Assembly (NCBI GenBank): GCA_026014615.1
Contig: JAOZHZ010000006.1
Coordinates: 38,748 to 102,747, forward strand
From: Candidatus Bathyarchaeota archaeon
Lineage (GTDB): Archaea; Thermoproteota; Bathyarchaeia; Bathyarchaeales; Bathycorpusculaceae
Direction: 5' to 3'
DNA length: 64,000 nt
In this document: piece after piece, positions 48,625 to 57,797 of the stretch
How positions within the stretch are numbered: the first letter of the stretch is position 1
Layout: each line of letters opens with the position of its first letter
Notes under the pieces: generated by a model
The model's database searches: none
What the model was told of the DNA's origin: nothing
The model's input: only the letters and a program-made list of their open reading frames with translations
Translations under genes and position numbers: made by a program

Positions 48625-50265
48625 TTATGTGGACCCGTTGGGTATGCCAACGATGTCACCGTTGATGCTTATTCCTGGATACAAGAACACGCCTTCTTCA
48701 TCGAGGTTGTAGTCTAGCCGCATGAAGCGAGTTATGTATTCTTGGTGTACGGATTGGGGGTTCAAATCGCTAAATAAGTCAGGATAGAGCACCTTGGCTA
48801 AGTACACAGAGCCTAAGACTCCGCCCATGGCGTTGTTTCGGAAGTCGCCAGCAATGATGTAGACACGCCCGTTTTGGACGGCTTTAAGGTTGGCAAACAT
48901 AGGCTGGGCGATATATTCTTGGAGGCATTGGCTTATGCTGGTAGTGTCGCTGACATCGTAGCCTTGCGCTGGGTCTCCGCGGGTTAAGCCGCTGAAGGTG
49001 TATCGAACCGTATGTAGGAAGATGAAGTCGGGGTCTTGCTCAAGTATCCACTCGGCATCAACGCTTACAGAAGACGAGTTAAGATATGTCGGAAGAATTG
49101 ATGCAATGTTAGCACCACCAGACAGTATGCAGACTTGCCCAAGGGTGTCAATTGTGGCGTATGCTTTGACTGTTGCTGACTCCGTGTAGGGGTAGTTAGT
49201 CAGTAGCACAGTTTGTTGTTGCTCTGCGGTTAGGTTGTTGGTTTTGTCGCGGATGGTTTGAGTCAAGTTAAACAGCCACTGTGCATATTCGGTTGCTTGG
49301 GGCACTCGGTCAAAGATGTATCCTGCTTTTAGAATGCCTTGCATGAAGCTGGAGTCTTCAGGGTTTGTCACGTTTGGATAATATAATCCTAAGAAGATTA
49401 CATCCACACCCGGCAATTTTTCAGCTTTTTCTTCAGTTGCTTTTGAGAAGGTCAACAACACGTCAGGATTTAAGTTGAGCACAGCTTCATAGTCTGGAGT
49501 GTACATTTGACCAACTGAGGCTATGTTTGGACTATCTTGAAAGTAGTATTGTCTGAGTACGTCAACGCAGTAGTCAATGCCAACAATTTGGTCCTCAAGC
49601 TCGAGTACACGCATCATTTCGGCATTTTGGATATACTCAACAACTATACGGTTAGCAGGGAGTGACACTGTAATGAGTTTACCATTGCCATCCAACAAAA
49701 CAATGTATGAGGCATCACCATTTATGAGGGCGGCCACTTGGTCTTTGTCGGCTGCATCAACTGTGCCATCGTTATTTGCGTCAGAAAATTGGGTCGCATC
49801 AACAGAACCATTGATGATGCTAGTTAGGTATGTAAGGTCCTCTTCGTCGACGGCGTCATCCATGTTAGCGTTTCCATAAACTTCAAGCACTAAATTCATT
49901 GAAGGCTCTGTTGGTTGAGGTGACGCAGTTGGTTGGGTGGTGGGTGTTGCTTGAGAGGTCGGTTGTGGTGAAGAGGTTACTGTAGGCTTAGCGGTCGGTG
50001 TTGAAGTTGGTGGTGGAGAGGTGGCTTGTGGGGTTGCGGTTGCCGTTGGAGAAGTTGTTGGCAGTGGCGAGGTTGCTGTTGGTGAAGAGGTTACTTCAGG
50101 TGAAGGTGTTGTTTGCGGCGTAGAGGAGGGGGTTGTCCGTGGTGTTGCTGTAGGTTCAGGTTTAGGCGTTTCTGGTTGTGCGAACCAGTTGTTACTGTAA
50201 CCAATTATGAGGGAAGACCCTATAATTACGGCAAGAATTATGCCGATTATTAGATTTCTGTTCAT
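48625..50265 (-). CDS. ABC importer substrate-binding protein with a dockerin-like module
   Basis: A 546-residue extracellular lipoprotein-like or membrane-anchored protein. The N-terminal helix is about residues 5-22, followed by a roughly 95-residue Thr/Pro/Ser linker. A dockerin-I-like pair of calcium loops follows at about 130-180 (GNANMDDAVDEEDLTYL and DANNDGTVDAADKDQVAALING). A TroA/BtuF-type binding fold then runs to the C-terminus (RIVVEYIQNAEMMRVLELEDQIVGIDYCV; YEAVLNLNPDVLLTF). It heads the operon with methyltransferase and permease, and faces the ATPase gene across a 120-base promoter region. Ligand: cobalamin or iron chelate, inferred. Confidence 0.88.
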   Translation of the reverse strand: MNRNLIIGIILAVIIGSSLIIGYSNNWFAQPETPKPEPTATPRTTPSSTPQTTPSPEVTSSPTATSPLPTTSPTATATPQATSPPPTSTPTAKPTVTSSPQPTSQATPTTQPTASPQPTEPSMNLVLEVYGNANMDDAVDEEDLTYLTSIINGSVDATQFSDANNDGTVDAADKDQVAALINGDASYIVLLDGNGKLITVSLPANRIVVEYIQNAEMMRVLELEDQIVGIDYCVDVLRQYYFQDSPNIASVGQMYTPDYEAVLNLNPDVLLTFSKATEEKAEKLPGVDVIFLGLYYPNVTNPEDSSFMQGILKAGYIFDRVPQATEYAQWLFNLTQTIRDKTNNLTAEQQQTVLLTNYPYTESATVKAYATIDTLGQVCILSGGANIASILPTYLNSSSVSVDAEWILEQDPDFIFLHTVRYTFSGLTRGDPAQGYDVSDTTSISQCLQEYIAQPMFANLKAVQNGRVYIIAGDFRNNAMGGVLGSVYLAKVLYPDLFSDLNPQSVHQEYITRFMRLDYNLDEEGVFLYPGISINGDIVGIPNGST

Positions 50266-50311
50266 CCAAATCCCGTGTTACCTTTTACCAAAAAAGTATT
50301 ACTTATAGTTT

Positions 50312-50339
50312 GTGTTACTGAAATCAAAAAAAGTAACAC
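50312..50339. promoter_or_regulatory. inverted repeat between divergent importer genes
   Basis: GTGTTACT (50312-50319) and AGTAACAC (50332-50339) are perfect 8-base arms with a 12-base spacer. A minus-strand TATA-like CTATAAG lies at about 50302-50308 and a plus-strand ATTATA at 50341-50346, so the site lies between both promoters, as expected for a shared operator. Confidence 0.6.
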
Positions 50340-50385
50340 TATTATACCCAAAAGCCCATTCTAACGTGGCAAGAGGCAAACAGCA

Positions 50386-51159
50386 TTGAAGATAACAGTA
50401 CAAGACGTCACATTCAGCTATCGCAGCACACCATCACTAATTGGAGTATCTTTAGAGCTCCGAGAATCAGAAGTCTTAGGCATGATAGGTCCTAACGGTT
50501 CTGGAAAAACCACGCTACTCAAGTGCATAAACAAAATACTGGAACCAAAACAAGGCAGGATAATACTGGAAAAACAAGAAATAAAAAAAATGAACAGAAT
50601 GGAAGTTGCCAAACACATTGGATATGTACCACAAAGCTCGGTAAGCAACCCTACACCGCTCCCAGTTTATGAAATCGTTTTGATGGGCAGAAGACCCCAC
50701 ATCACTTGGCAAAGCAGCGACAAAGACAACGCAAAAGTGTGGGAGGCTTTGAAGATGCTTGATATTGAAAACCTTGCGTTACGTGACTTTTACGAGTTAA
50801 GCGGGGGAGAACAACAAAGAGTCCTCATCGCAAGGTCGTTAGCTCAAGAAGCCAAAGTTCTTTTGTTGGATGAGCCGACTAGCAACTTGGACATTAAACA
50901 TCAGTTGGAAGTAATGGATTTAACACGGAAACTTGTTGGGAAAGGAAAACTTGCAGCGGCAATAGCGATTCATGACCTCAATCTTGCGTCTAGGTACTGT
51001 GACAAGATTGTTATGATGAAAAACGGCAAGGTTTTTGCGGCAGGCGATGCCAAGGACGTTTTGAGCCCAGAATGCATACGAACGGTGTATGGGGTTGAAG
51101 TTACGGTTAATTTTGAAACTGAAATCCCATTCATAATACCCGTTAAACCCCTACACTAA
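50386..51159 (+). CDS. FecE/BtuD-type ABC importer ATPase
   Basis: The 257-residue ATPase has Walker A GPNGSGKTT, signature LSGGEQQRV, Walker B VLLLDEPTSNLD and switch His in AIHDLNLA. GYVPQSS is the Q loop. It belongs to the iron-siderophore/cobalamin importer class and completes the system whose permease and binding protein lie on the opposite strand. It starts at TTG 50386 with AAGAGG upstream. Being divergent from its own partners, it relies on the shared regulatory region at 50266-50385. Confidence 0.92.
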   Translation: MKITVQDVTFSYRSTPSLIGVSLELRESEVLGMIGPNGSGKTTLLKCINKILEPKQGRIILEKQEIKKMNRMEVAKHIGYVPQSSVSNPTPLPVYEIVLMGRRPHITWQSSDKDNAKVWEALKMLDIENLALRDFYELSGGEQQRVLIARSLAQEAKVLLLDEPTSNLDIKHQLEVMDLTRKLVGKGKLAAAIAIHDLNLASRYCDKIVMMKNGKVFAAGDAKDVLSPECIRTVYGVEVTVNFETEIPFIIPVKPLH

Positions 51160-51320
51160 AAAAAATACAGCCCAATCAGCCTGCGAAAGAACACACAACC
51201 AAAGTACAGCAGCAAACCAGAAAACAAAAACCAACCAAACTCAACACGGCTTGGTAGTTGTTAAACTAAGCAAACACGCGGCAACAACAAATAGAAAAGA
51301 ACAAGCAGCAAGAATAAGAG

Positions 51321-51397
51321 TGGAGCCTCGGGCGGGATTTGGACCCGCGACCATTACCTTACCAAGGTAACGCCCCACCGGGCTAGGCTACCGAGGC
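51321..51397 (-). tRNA. tRNA-Thr(GGT)
   Basis: The acceptor stem is GCCTCGG/CCGAGGC, the D stem GCCT/GGGC, the anticodon stem TTACC/GGTAA with loop TTGGTAA (anticodon GGT), and the T stem GCGGG/CCCGC. Discriminator U, typical of archaeal tRNA-Thr, is followed by an encoded CCA. There is no intron. Confidence 0.95.
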
Positions 51398-51502
51398 ACC
51401 TACGGATTCTTCCTGAAAGAACTAACTTTGTACATAAAGAGGTTACGGTTTCCAGCCGCAAAAAACAGAAAAAAGAACCAACCTTCGTTAATGGTTCAAA
51501 CC

Positions 51503-52141
51503 CTAGAGGTTTTGGAGGAATCGAACTCGGTCACTGAAGGAAGGATGAGTCAATGTGCCCGCCAAGAAGGACAGCTTCGCAGTTAACCCAAGCGTAGTGG
51601 GGGGCATACCAAAAGAACTTATTTTTACCAAAGCGTCCGCCAACTGTTGGGGATTAACCAAGTGGATAGCGGCGTTTCGGTCAGCAGCCAATTCTATGCG
51701 TACTTCAACCCACCTGACGATGAATGGAAGAGAAAAACCCCACCCTATAGCAAGCAAAGCAGAAAGTACCAAAGTCTGAATCGACGGAGACAGCAGATAA
51801 AGTACAATCGGAAGTATACCGAAGGCGATCCAAAGGCTTTCAGCAAGTAGGTTTCGGAAGCTTGAAGATTTTGAGTCTCGACGAAAATCCATCAAGTGTC
51901 CAATTTCATGGGCCAAAGTAGCTTCAACATCACTCTCGCTAAATTTCCCTTCCGCCCAAAGATACAGAAGATGTTCACCCACGCTTATGCGGTTCTGGAA
52001 GACGTTAACGCTTGCTAATCGTTCATGTTTGGAAATGTACAGCTCTGGAGTTTTTTTCAGCTTTGCTTTTCTTGCTAACTCGTCAAGTACCTTCGTAAGG
52101 AAAGCGACCTGATTGCTATAAAGCTGCGACTTGGATTTCAA
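51503..52141 (-). CDS. M48-family membrane metalloprotease
   Basis: The 212-residue HtpX/Ste24-like zinc protease has the metal motif HEIGH in EATLAHEIGHLMDF. A downstream acidic motif VEVRIELAADRNAA supplies the third ligand. Two membrane helices lie between them (LWIAFGILPIVLYLL and LVLSALLAIGWGFSLPFIV). The N-terminal part ahead of HEIGH lacks the usual membrane helices of HtpX. It starts at TTG 52141. Membrane protein quality control is likely. Confidence 0.88.
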   Translation of the reverse strand: MKSKSQLYSNQVAFLTKVLDELARKAKLKKTPELYISKHERLASVNVFQNRISVGEHLLYLWAEGKFSESDVEATLAHEIGHLMDFRRDSKSSSFRNLLAESLWIAFGILPIVLYLLSPSIQTLVLSALLAIGWGFSLPFIVRWVEVRIELAADRNAAIHLVNPQQLADALVKISSFGMPPTTLGLTAKLSFLAGTLTHPSFSDRVRFLQNL

Positions 52142-52244
52142 ACCATTTTTGCGCTCCGTTTAAGTTAAACAATCTGTGAGAACCAACCTTTTAACTTTTA
52201 GCACTGCCTAATGGAAAACGGCAGAAGAGCTTGCTGTTCACCAC

Positions 52245-53339
52245 TTATTGATTATCGGGAACATTTACGGTTTTTGCCCAAACTCGACAAGTTCCTTCCA
52301 TGCTAACCATGCACGCACCAACGGGATTTTGTGGAGTACAAGTTTTAAGGAACAAGGGACAGGCATCAGGCTTTATTTTACCTATAACAACAAGATGACA
52401 TCTGCAGCCTGGTTGCGAATCAACCCCATCTATCAACTGCACACCGTGCTTTTTGAGGGCATCATAACATGCGTAATCGCTTTTCAGGGCAAGCGTGGAT
52501 TTTGGAATCGTACCGAGCCCGCGCCATTTTCCGTCAACTACGTCAAAAACTTGGCTGATTAACCGCTGAGCTTTTACATTACCTTCCCATTTGACTCCAC
52601 GCGTGTACTCGTTCTCTAACAACGGCTTGCCATCGCTGAGTTGCTTGACAATCATGTAAACAGAAAACAGCAAATCTAAAGGCTCAAACCCAGCCACGAC
52701 CGTCGGCAAACCATACTTCTCAGGGAAAACCGCGTAAGGCTCAACACCTATGATTGTACTTACGTGACCAGGCGCAATGAAACCGTCCAATTCTAAGTCA
52801 TCCATCTGGGCAAGCAACTCCATGGCAGGCGGCACAATCCTATGCGACACCAAAAAGCTCAAATTTTCAGCCTGTTTCCGCCCCACTTCAATAGCTGTAG
52901 AAGGAGCAGTAGTTTCGAAACCCACCGCAAAAAACAAAAAGTCCTTCTGCGGCTCTTCCTGCGCCATTTTGACCGCGTCGCTGGTGCTGTAGACTATGCG
53001 TATGTCTGCGCCTTCAGCTTTAGCATCCAAAAGCGACCCATGTGAACCAGGAACCCGCAAAACATCCCCAAAACAGGTCACCACTACACCTTTTTTTGCC
53101 ATTTGAATGGCGGCGTCAACTTCTGAAGCAGGCAGAATGCAGACAGGACATCCTGGACCCGCGATGACTTCGATGTTTTTGGGTAAGAGACTGCGTATGC
53201 CGAAGTGGCTTATGGTCCATTCGTGCGTGCCGCAGACATGACATATTTTTATGGTTTTTTCAGTGGGGGTTAACGCTTTAATTTTGTTGGATATGCGTTT
53301 TGCCATTTCAGGGTCGCGGTAACTCTGCGCGGTAGTCAT
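52245..53339 (-). CDS. hypD: hydrogenase maturation protein HypD
   Basis: HypD is the iron-sulfur scaffold on which the Fe(CN)2CO group of NiFe-hydrogenases is built with HypC. Conserved elements are ICHVCGTHEWTI, AGPGCPVC, GFETTAPSTA, PGHVS and the C-terminal 4Fe-4S region with GCRCH, DACPLF, KTCTPQNPVGACMVS and GTCRVW. The 364-residue length is standard. ATG 53339 is preferred over GTG 53348. hypC ends 13 bases upstream; hypF-hypC-hypD are in one operon. Confidence 0.96.
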   Translation of the reverse strand: MTTAQSYRDPEMAKRISNKIKALTPTEKTIKICHVCGTHEWTISHFGIRSLLPKNIEVIAGPGCPVCILPASEVDAAIQMAKKGVVVTCFGDVLRVPGSHGSLLDAKAEGADIRIVYSTSDAVKMAQEEPQKDFLFFAVGFETTAPSTAIEVGRKQAENLSFLVSHRIVPPAMELLAQMDDLELDGFIAPGHVSTIIGVEPYAVFPEKYGLPTVVAGFEPLDLLFSVYMIVKQLSDGKPLLENEYTRGVKWEGNVKAQRLISQVFDVVDGKWRGLGTIPKSTLALKSDYACYDALKKHGVQLIDGVDSQPGCRCHLVVIGKIKPDACPLFLKTCTPQNPVGACMVSMEGTCRVWAKTVNVPDNQ

Positions 53340-53352
53340 AAAAATCACGTGG

Positions 53353-53577
53353 TTATTCTTGTCCTGCGTCTAGAACTTCGTTCCACAGACTCAGCGTTTC
53401 CAAAGCGTCTTTCTCGCTCATTGTTTGGATTGCGTAACCTGCGTGAACTAAAACGTAATCGCCTACTTTAGCGTCAACAAGCGTCACATTGACTTCTCGG
53501 AGAACTTTTTCGCCGAAGTCCACTTGAGCTTTTTCGCCTGTGACACTCATGATGCGTGCTGGAATTGCCAAACACAT
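53353..53577 (-). CDS. hypC: hydrogenase maturation chaperone HypC
   Basis: The small 74-residue chaperone has the invariant N-terminus MCLAIPARI; Cys2 binds the Fe centre during transfer from HypD to the hydrogenase large subunit. YVLVHAGYAIQTM is the usual C-terminal beta motif. ATG 53577 is chosen so that Cys is residue 2; TTG 53586 would add three residues and is rejected. Confidence 0.95.
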   Translation of the reverse strand: MCLAIPARIMSVTGEKAQVDFGEKVLREVNVTLVDAKVGDYVLVHAGYAIQTMSEKDALETLSLWNEVLDAGQE

Positions 53578-53628
53578 ATTGGTCAACTTAACTTAATCGA
53601 AGCGTAAAGGGCGATAAAAAGAGATTGG

Positions 53629-55917
53629 TCAAAAACCCCAAAATCCGCCAACAAACGCCTGTCCAAACGAGACTCCGCCGTCTCCAGCGGGAACCGCTTC
53701 GTGCACCAGAAAACGCATTCCATGCGCTTCCACAGTCTCCCGCATCAGCTTGGCAAGCAGGGCATTGACAGCTGAGCCCCCAGTGAATCCAACACTTCCG
53801 ACACCCAAAGCAACCGCTTTTTCTGTCGCCAAAGTAGCCAAACCCTTCGCCAAGTAAGCGTGGACACTGTAAGCTAGATCTGACTTTGAGAACCTGTTTC
53901 TGTTCTGGAAGATTTCCGACAGTAGATATGTTGTGCCAAGCCTGTCTCCGCGTATATCGAAAGTTAACTCTAAAACGTCTTTGCCGTGGACCGCTGCAGA
54001 TTCGAGTTTCATGGCGGCTTCGCCCTCGTAGGTACGCTCATAACATAGGCCCAAAACTGCTGCCGCCGCGTCGAAAACTCTGCCAAGGCTTGTGGTTTGG
54101 GGGATGTTTTTGGGTTTTCGGAGTTGGCTAAGGATGAGTTCGGCTTCGAGTGTGCCATGAGGTAAATATTTGCTGTTTTGCATGAGCCAGTCTGCCCCGT
54201 CACTTTTTTTGCTCAAGATACCAGCCGCTATGCGTAAAGGATACCGTGTAGCTACGTCGCCGCCCAACAGAGGCTGAGCTTCCAAGTGCCCCAGCCGCTT
54301 AAACGCCTTCAAGCTGCGGCTGCAGAAGAGGATTTCGCCGCCCCAAGCCGAACCATCTGCACCGTACCCATAACCGTCACACGCCACACCCACCAATTCA
54401 TCCACACCGTGCTCCGCCATCAAAGCAGCAACGTGCGCATGATGATGCTGCACTTGAAGGAACTCCCACCCATTTTGCTCTGCAAGTTGCCTTGCGAGGT
54501 GAGTGGTTGTGAATTTAGGGTGCAAGTCACATGCAACTGCCTCGATTTTACTGTTTGTCAAACGGATAAGATGCTGAGTGGCGTCTTGAAGGAACCTGTG
54601 GGTTTCCAAGTTTTCCACATCGCCGATGTGTTGGCTAATGAACGCCTTGTTTTCGTTGAGAACACAGCTGGTGTTGTTAAGCTCTCCACCTAACCCAACC
54701 ACACAACGCTTCGCTTTCTGCTTGAGCCTTACGGGGGCTGGTGCGTATCCGCGGCTTCGGCGAATGAAGGAGTTGCGGTCTTGATGGACACGGGTGACAG
54801 AATCGTCGCAGCGGTGGGCGATTTTGCGGTTGTGAAACAAAAAGTAATCCACGGTGCCGCCCAAGATGCGTATGGCTTCGGCATTGTCGTTGACGATGGG
54901 CTGGTTTGCGGGGTTAGCACTGGTCATCACAAACGCAGCGTCGCCGACTTGGTCAAAAAGCATGTAATGCATGGCAGAGTAGGGCAGCATTACACCGACG
55001 TTGTGCAGGTCAGGCGCAACCAACGGCGAAAGCCCATACGCACCGTTTTTGCTGAGTAAAACAATGGGTCGGGCAGGAGAAGAAAGGAGTTCCTGCTCCT
55101 TCGAGGGCACTTCGGCAAAACCCCGTATCGCGGCTAAGCTTCGCGCCATCAAAGCGAAGGGTTTAGCACGTCGGTGCTTCGCTTCCCGAAGCCGAACCAA
55201 CGGCGCGTCCTCGACTGCAGATGCAGCTATGTGAAAGCCCCCATACCCTTTCACTGCTACGATACTGCCTTCTGAAAGCAAGCGCCCTGCTTCCCGTACC
55301 GCGTCCGCCGCGTTTACGGGTTCGCCTTTGTTATTAGTTAAGTAGGCTTTGGGTCCACATGTTGGACACGCTACGGTTTGCGCATGAAACCGTCGGTTAA
55401 GTGGGTCGTCGTATTCTTTGGTGCATAAGCCGCAGAGGGGAAACTCTTGCATAGTGGTGTTTTCACGGTCATAAGGAAGTCGCTCGACGATTGTGAAGCG
55501 TGGTCCACAGTTGACGCATGTAATGAAGAAGTAGTCAAAGCGTGGGTCGTTTGGGTCACGGAGTTCGCGTAGGCAATCGTTACAGATGGCGCTGTCAGGC
55601 GGAACTACCGAACCTGAATGCTCCAACGCGTCACTGCTGGGGATGATTGTGAAGGTGGAGTGCTCGTTTTTTCCTGTGAGCGGGGTTTTTTGGATTTCGT
55701 ATATTTGGGACAGCGGCGGCTTCTGCTCCTGCAGTTCAGCTAGAAAGTGGTCTACGGCGTTTGGGGTGCCTTCGAGTAGGATTTCTACGCCCGCGTCGCC
55801 AAGGTTCCGCACGTAACCCTCCAAACCATTCTTCACGGCTATGCGGTACACGAAAGGGCGAAAACCTACGCCTTGCACGATACCGTTAACGTTGACTTTA
55901 ACACGCAACCCAGACAC
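53629..55917 (-). CDS. hypF: carbamoyltransferase HypF
   Basis: HypF activates carbamoyl phosphate to provide cyanide ligands for NiFe-hydrogenases. The 762-residue protein contains the N-terminal acylphosphatase domain (NGIVQGVGFRPFVYRIA), four CxxC-type zinc-binding pairs (CNDC, CVNC, CGLC, CPTC) between about residues 110 and 190, a YrdC-like domain (AVKGYGGFHIAASA), and a Kae1-like C-terminal domain with QHHHAHVAALMAEHG. It starts at GTG 55917. The full set hypABCDF is in this window; hypE and the hydrogenases themselves are elsewhere. Confidence 0.96.
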   Translation of the reverse strand: MSGLRVKVNVNGIVQGVGFRPFVYRIAVKNGLEGYVRNLGDAGVEILLEGTPNAVDHFLAELQEQKPPLSQIYEIQKTPLTGKNEHSTFTIIPSSDALEHSGSVVPPDSAICNDCLRELRDPNDPRFDYFFITCVNCGPRFTIVERLPYDRENTTMQEFPLCGLCTKEYDDPLNRRFHAQTVACPTCGPKAYLTNNKGEPVNAADAVREAGRLLSEGSIVAVKGYGGFHIAASAVEDAPLVRLREAKHRRAKPFALMARSLAAIRGFAEVPSKEQELLSSPARPIVLLSKNGAYGLSPLVAPDLHNVGVMLPYSAMHYMLFDQVGDAAFVMTSANPANQPIVNDNAEAIRILGGTVDYFLFHNRKIAHRCDDSVTRVHQDRNSFIRRSRGYAPAPVRLKQKAKRCVVGLGGELNNTSCVLNENKAFISQHIGDVENLETHRFLQDATQHLIRLTNSKIEAVACDLHPKFTTTHLARQLAEQNGWEFLQVQHHHAHVAALMAEHGVDELVGVACDGYGYGADGSAWGGEILFCSRSLKAFKRLGHLEAQPLLGGDVATRYPLRIAAGILSKKSDGADWLMQNSKYLPHGTLEAELILSQLRKPKNIPQTTSLGRVFDAAAAVLGLCYERTYEGEAAMKLESAAVHGKDVLELTFDIRGDRLGTTYLLSEIFQNRNRFSKSDLAYSVHAYLAKGLATLATEKAVALGVGSVGFTGGSAVNALLAKLMRETVEAHGMRFLVHEAVPAGDGGVSFGQAFVGGFWGF

Positions 55918-55950
55918 ATCTGTATCCTAAAAAGTAGAAAAAGTGAATTC

Positions 55951-57639
55951 TTATAGATTGTGACTACGCGGGTTTATTTCTTCATCCCGCAGGCTTCGCC
56001 TCAGAACTTTCCCTGCTGAACTTAAGGGTAGCTCTTTGTGGAGTTCCAGTTCTCGGATTGCCTTGTATGGGGCAACCTTACCGTTGACAAAGGCTACAAG
56101 CTCCTGCTCCGAAACTGCCATGCCGTCCTTGAGCACCACAAATGCTTTGGGGATTTCCCCGACGGCAGACTCAGGTTTGCCGATAACGACGCAGAGTTTT
56201 ACGGCTGGATGTTCGTAGAGTACGTCCTCGATTTCACGGGGGTAGACGCTGTAGTCTTTGTATTTGATTAGGTCTTTTTTGCGGTCGGTTATGTAAAAGT
56301 AACCCTTTTCATCCATGCGTGCGATGTCGCCTGTGAGAAGCCAGCCGTCACGAAGGACCAGCGCGGTTTCGTCGGGTCTACGCCAATACCCCTTCATCAC
56401 CTGTGGACCAGTCACGGCGAGTTCGCCCGTTTCACCTGCCGCGAGCGTTTTGGTGCCTGTCTCTGCATCCACGATTTTGGCGTCGGTGCCGGGAATGGGT
56501 AAACCGATGGAGCCTACGCGAACGGTCTTCATGGTTTTATCCACAGGGCTACAATGCGTTACAGGGGACGCTTCAGTTAACCCGTAGCCTTCCGCAAGCA
56601 AGCCACCTGTGATTTCCATAAACTTTTTCTGCACCTGAGGGGGAAGCGGCGAAGCACCTGAGATGCAAACACGGATGCTGGTTAAGTCGTATTTGCTGAG
56701 GGCGGGGTTAGCCAAGAGTATAGAATACATTGTTGGAGACCCGCAGTAAACCGTGACTTTGTGCTGCTGAATGGTTTCTAACACTTTGGCGGGGTCAAAT
56801 TTTGGTATAAGAACCATCTTGGAAGCCAAAACGATGGGCACGTTGAGGCTGGTTGTCATACCGTAAATGTGGAACATGGGAAGTGCAGCCAAGAAGTTGT
56901 CGGATTCTGTGCCTTTTATCCAGTTTGCAAAGGAAACGGCGTTGGAGATGAGATTTTTGTGGGTGAGCATGGCTGCTTTGGGGGTTCCCGTGGTGCCACC
57001 TGTGTATTGTAACGCTGCTAAATCCTCCGCAGGGTCAACGGTAACTTTGGGTTTTTGGGTACCAGTCTTGAGGAAATCTTGGAAGGACGAAACGTTTGGC
57101 TTTTTCTGAAGGGATTGTTTTTGGGCGGGTGTCTTGGCGTATTCGTCGATACTGGTGACTATTGCGTGTGTCAATTTGGTTTTTTGCCAAACCACCTCCA
57201 CGACTGGAAAAAGCGAATCCAAAGCAACTATGGTTTGGGCTTCAGAGTCAGCTAGTTGATGTTCGACTTCACGTTCCCTGTGCAGTGGGCTAACTGCGGT
57301 TAAGACGGCGCCTGCTTTGAGGATGCCGTAGTAAGCGATTATGAACTGGGGGACATTGGGCAGAAAGATTGCCACGCAGTCGCCCTTCTTTACACCCAAA
57401 CTTACAAGAGCTGAGGCGAACTGGTCCGAAAGCAAGCCTAACTCTTCGTACGTTATTTCTCTGCCAAGATAACTAATGGCGACATTCTTTGGATACGATT
57501 GGACGGTTTGATTGAGGACTTCAAAGAGAGGAACTTGTGGGTAAATTAGAGTTTTCGGCACTTCATTTGGCCAGTTTTTGAACCAAGGCTTGTTTTCGGG
57601 GGTTATATAGGACACTTCCGCTTTTGTTTGGTTAATCAA
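55951..57639 (-). CDS. AMP-forming acyl-CoA synthetase (long-chain fatty acid type)
   Basis: The ANL-family ligase has ATP motif YTGGTTGTPKAAMLTHKN, the acyl-adenylate motifs EGYGLTEASP and TGDIARMDEKGYFYITDRKKD, and the C-terminal catalytic lysine in LPLSSAGKVLRRSL. The closest described group activates medium- or long-chain acids or aryl acids; the substrate cannot be told. It starts at TTG 57639, or GTG 57615 if the AT-rich TTTAAAAAAC near 57652-57661 is the TATA box. It lies directly upstream of hypF on the same strand with no clear link. Confidence 0.93.
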   Translation of the reverse strand: MINQTKAEVSYITPENKPWFKNWPNEVPKTLIYPQVPLFEVLNQTVQSYPKNVAISYLGREITYEELGLLSDQFASALVSLGVKKGDCVAIFLPNVPQFIIAYYGILKAGAVLTAVSPLHREREVEHQLADSEAQTIVALDSLFPVVEVVWQKTKLTHAIVTSIDEYAKTPAQKQSLQKKPNVSSFQDFLKTGTQKPKVTVDPAEDLAALQYTGGTTGTPKAAMLTHKNLISNAVSFANWIKGTESDNFLAALPMFHIYGMTTSLNVPIVLASKMVLIPKFDPAKVLETIQQHKVTVYCGSPTMYSILLANPALSKYDLTSIRVCISGASPLPPQVQKKFMEITGGLLAEGYGLTEASPVTHCSPVDKTMKTVRVGSIGLPIPGTDAKIVDAETGTKTLAAGETGELAVTGPQVMKGYWRRPDETALVLRDGWLLTGDIARMDEKGYFYITDRKKDLIKYKDYSVYPREIEDVLYEHPAVKLCVVIGKPESAVGEIPKAFVVLKDGMAVSEQELVAFVNGKVAPYKAIRELELHKELPLSSAGKVLRRSLRDEEINPRSHNL

Positions 57640-57797
57640 AGCAATAATGTTTTTTAAACCATATCCTCACATGCAAGAAGTGCCTTGAATATGGCAAAGC
57701 TTATTAAAAAAGCCAGCAGAACAAGCATACGATTCGCAGAGTAAAAGCTTTGGCATCTTTTGAAATGTTCAGCCAAAGAGGGAAAAGGGGAACTGAG

